Below, in pieces: positions 6,659 through 7,757 of a stretch of DNA of 7,757 nt. The notes beneath the pieces were generated by a model, which saw only the letters and a program-made list of their open reading frames with translations, was not told where the DNA came from and did not search any database. Both the position numbers and the translations under genes were made by a program. Positions within the stretch are counted from its first letter, which is position 1, and every line of letters begins with the position of its first letter. The stretch comes from an archaeon (GTDB lineage Archaea; Aenigmatarchaeota; Aenigmatarchaeia; GW2011-AR5; GCA-2688965), in the NCBI GenBank assembly GCA_002688965.1, contig NZEE01000051.1, positions 3,883 to 11,639 of the forward strand, read 5' to 3'.

Positions 6659-7120
6659 ATGTCATATAAAATCTCAGAATCAAATTTAAAAAATATTTAT
6701 GAAAATATAAAAACAGATACTACTGAACAAGCGTTTACAGATACAGATCAATCAGAAACTATTCAAGGGTCTGAAGTAACTTATACGCCGCATGCAGATG
6801 CTACAAATGTAATATATGAATTTAATTTCATGATGAATTATAATAATAAAGCTGTAAACTGGGTGTGGATACAATTGTATGAAGATACAGGTTCTGGCTA
6901 TCAAGCTAAAGGAACAGGATACGTAACTAGTTACTATAGCTCTAGTACAAGACAGCCTGATGAAATGTTGTATATTTCATTTATATTAGATTCGTGGACG
7001 GGAAGTAGAAGTTATAAACTTGTTGCAACATCGTACTCTTCTTCAACAGGGTTTAGATTTCATAGAAACAATAGCGGAGATATTTTTTATCCGACACTAA
7101 AAATATTTTCTGTTACTTAA
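6659..7120 (+). CDS. Tandem paralog C: 153-residue GSx[IV]TYTP-type protein with an ISE-type N-terminus
   Basis: The start is ATG 6659, one base after the stop of paralog B, giving MSYKISESNLKNIYENIK. Earlier in-frame starts lie inside paralog B and would add residues absent from the other paralogs. No clear Shine-Dalgarno sequence precedes it, so coupling to B is likely. The core matches the family: QGSEVTYTP (36-44), NVIYEFNF (50-57), ILDSWTGSRSYKL near residue 117, and C-terminal FYPTLKIFSVT. Its first 20 residues differ from the MSYxNxDxILN of A and B. Instead they resemble the leader of the 293-residue protein (ISEQRLRRII against ISESNLKNIY). The gene ends this run of plus-strand genes before a 92-base AT-rich spacer. 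It is a putative virion beta-sandwich protein; the function is not established. Confidence 0.8.
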   Translation: MSYKISESNLKNIYENIKTDTTEQAFTDTDQSETIQGSEVTYTPHADATNVIYEFNFMMNYNNKAVNWVWIQLYEDTGSGYQAKGTGYVTSYYSSSTRQPDEMLYISFILDSWTGSRSYKLVATSYSSSTGFRFHRNNSGDIFYPTLKIFSVT

Positions 7121-7147
7121 AAAATAAATATTTTAATATTATAATTG

Positions 7148-7176
7148 TTGCCTTATAGATATAGAATTATTAAAAT
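7148..7176 (+). promoter_or_regulatory. Candidate sigma-70-like promoter for the lipoprotein gene
   Basis: TTGCCT (7148-7153, four of six matches to the -35 consensus) and TAAAAT (7171-7176, five of six matches to the -10 consensus) are separated by exactly 17 bases. Transcription would begin near 7183, about 30 bases before the start codon. The same TTGCCT word recurs at 7743-7748, downstream of the gene. The surrounding sequence is so AT-rich that the -10 match alone would mean little. Confidence 0.4.
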
Positions 7177-7198
7177 TAATTTAAAAATAACATAGTAC

Positions 7199-7215
7199 AA
7201 AAGGAGTTTGCTATG
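7199..7215 (+). promoter_or_regulatory. Strong ribosome binding site of the lipoprotein gene
   Basis: AAAAGGAG at 7199-7206 lies six bases before ATG 7213-7215. It is the closest match to the anti-Shine-Dalgarno complement in the window, in contrast to the weak or absent sites of the three paralogs upstream, and suggests efficient independent translation. Confidence 0.8.
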
Positions 7216-7710
7216 AAGAATATAATGTTCGTTTTGTTAGCGTTGTTGCTATTTGCGTGTGAAGAAAATACTGATAAATCTTTGGACGCTGAACCTATTG
7301 ACAATCCTATTGTTTTGGATGCAGAAGTTGAACCGGAAGGTGATGTTGGAGAGGATGTAGACTCTGACGTTATAGAACCTGAGGGTGATGCAGAAGTTGA
7401 GCCAGAAGGGGATTCAGAAGTTGAGCCAGAGCCCGAGGAAGATGCAGGAGAAATGCCTGAAGGCGATGCGGGTGAGGAATCAGAAGGTGATGGTGATTTG
7501 CCCGAAGAAACAGATGATGGCGCAGAGTCTGAGGAGGATGCCGGAGAAGGTGTAGAAGAGGATCCTGTTCCAATTCCTGTTCCTGAAGTGCCAGACGATC
7601 CTGAGAATCCTGATGCGCCTGAAGACGGTGACGATTCATCATCGACTGAAGTTACGCCTGTACCTGAAGAGGTCGACTGTATTCCTGCAGAGGATGAAAC
7701 AGATTGTTAA
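7213..7710 (+). CDS. Small, highly acidic, repetitive putative lipoprotein
   Basis: The 165-residue product begins MKNIMFVLLALLLFAC. A Lys at position 2, a hydrophobic stretch and a lipobox-like LFA-C make a type II signal peptide, with lipidation predicted at Cys16. The following residue is Glu. The mature part is dominated by Asp, Glu, Gly and Pro, with almost no basic residues. DAEVEPEGD-like units occur at residues 36-44, 59-67 and 67-75, then looser EDAGE/PEGD variants. A Pro-rich spacer (PVPIPVPEVP, 118-127) follows, and two cysteines close the protein (C156 and C165). It looks like an unstructured stalk on the cell surface or in the periplasm. It has its own ribosome binding site and candidate promoter, and visibly higher G+C than its neighbours, suggesting separate acquisition. 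Superinfection exclusion or host-envelope modification are possible roles; neither is shown by sequence. Similar acidic stalks occur in bacterial surface lipoproteins. Confidence 0.8.
   Translation: MKNIMFVLLALLLFACEENTDKSLDAEPIDNPIVLDAEVEPEGDVGEDVDSDVIEPEGDAEVEPEGDSEVEPEPEEDAGEMPEGDAGEESEGDGDLPEETDDGAESEEDAGEGVEEDPVPIPVPEVPDDPENPDAPEDGDDSSSTEVTPVPEEVDCIPAEDETDC
7318..7437 (+). repeat. Degenerate 27-base coding repeats (DAEVEPEGD) in the lipoprotein gene
   Basis: The unit GATGCAGAAGTTGA-CC-GAAGG-GAT (variable third positions shown as gaps) occurs at 7318-7344 and 7387-7413, and a third copy with one Ala-to-Ser change runs 7411-7437, overlapping the second by one codon. The copies differ mostly at silent sites (gaa/gag, ccg/cca, ggt/ggg), so the protein pattern appears to be maintained rather than freshly duplicated. 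Confidence 0.8.
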
Positions 7711-7712
7711 GT

Positions 7713-7731
7713 TAATAAAACTATTTTATTA
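7713..7731 (+). terminator. Possible AT-only hairpin after the lipoprotein gene
   Basis: TAATAAAA (7713-7720) pairs perfectly with TTTTATTA (7724-7731) around a three-base loop, three bases after the stop codon. The arm can be extended by two G-U pairs and one A-U pair. The stem has no G-C pairs and no long T run follows, so it would be a weak intrinsic terminator at best. Confidence 0.3.
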
Positions 7732-7757
7732 GTTAATTTATATTGCCTCAGACTTAT

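Noticed and set aside
7121..7147. AT-rich AATATT-TT-AATATT structure as a terminator after paralog C
   Set aside because: Each arm is self-complementary AT sequence with no G-C pairs, and no T tract follows. Such patterns are expected by chance in this base composition.
7370..7642. Minus-strand open frame rich in His, Leu and Gln opposite the lipoprotein gene
   Set aside because: Its composition is the antisense reading of Asp/Glu/Gly/Pro-rich repeats, and the plus-strand gene has a signal peptide and a strong ribosome binding site.
7213..7710. Acidic protein as a cytoplasmic DNA mimic (anti-restriction or anti-CRISPR)
   Set aside because: A hydrophobic N-terminus with a lipobox-like cysteine predicts export and lipid anchoring. 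The low-complexity Pro/Gly-rich repeats do not look like a folded DNA mimic.

Overview
The window looks like part of a tailed double-stranded DNA phage genome, AT-rich and of the kind seen in uncultured aquatic phages. This is inferred from tight gene packing, overlapping start and stop codons, several small presumed virion proteins, and a replicative DNA polymerase with none of its usual bacterial neighbours. No capsid, terminase, portal or host gene is present to prove it, so a phage-derived island or plasmid remains possible.

Layout. Positions 1-1011 hold three co-directional minus-strand genes joined by an ATGA and a TAATG overlap. The last of them runs off the left edge. All three proteins begin Met-Thr-Tyr; they look like small beta-rich appendage proteins, but I cannot assign them. 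A short AT-rich divergent spacer (1012-1095) separates them from the dominant plus-strand gene (1096-4668), a full-length family C (DnaE-type) DNA polymerase III alpha subunit. It starts at TTG, keeps the catalytic aspartates and all nine PHP-domain metal ligands, and ends just after an OB fold.

After a 98-base spacer comes a 293-residue protein of unknown function (4767-5648) with a basic amphipathic N-terminal leader ending in LLKE, which resembles a capsid-targeting or prohead-protease leader. Three tandem paralogs follow (5665-7120), sharing a GSx[IV]TYTP core, a W[ST]G motif and a similar C-terminus. The third has a different N-terminus that resembles the leader of the 293-residue protein. 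A separate gene (7213-7710) with its own strong ribosome binding site and a candidate promoter encodes a small, very acidic, repetitive lipoprotein of clearly higher G+C. It may be a moron-type, host-interaction gene.

How the parts may fit: the polymerase points to a phage that replicates its own genome, possibly with self-contained PHP proofreading. The flanking small genes would build or decorate virions, and the lipoprotein would act at the host cell envelope. Only the polymerase assignment is firm. No tRNA, rRNA, CRISPR array, insertion sequence or attachment site was seen, and no stretch over 300 bases lacks a gene.
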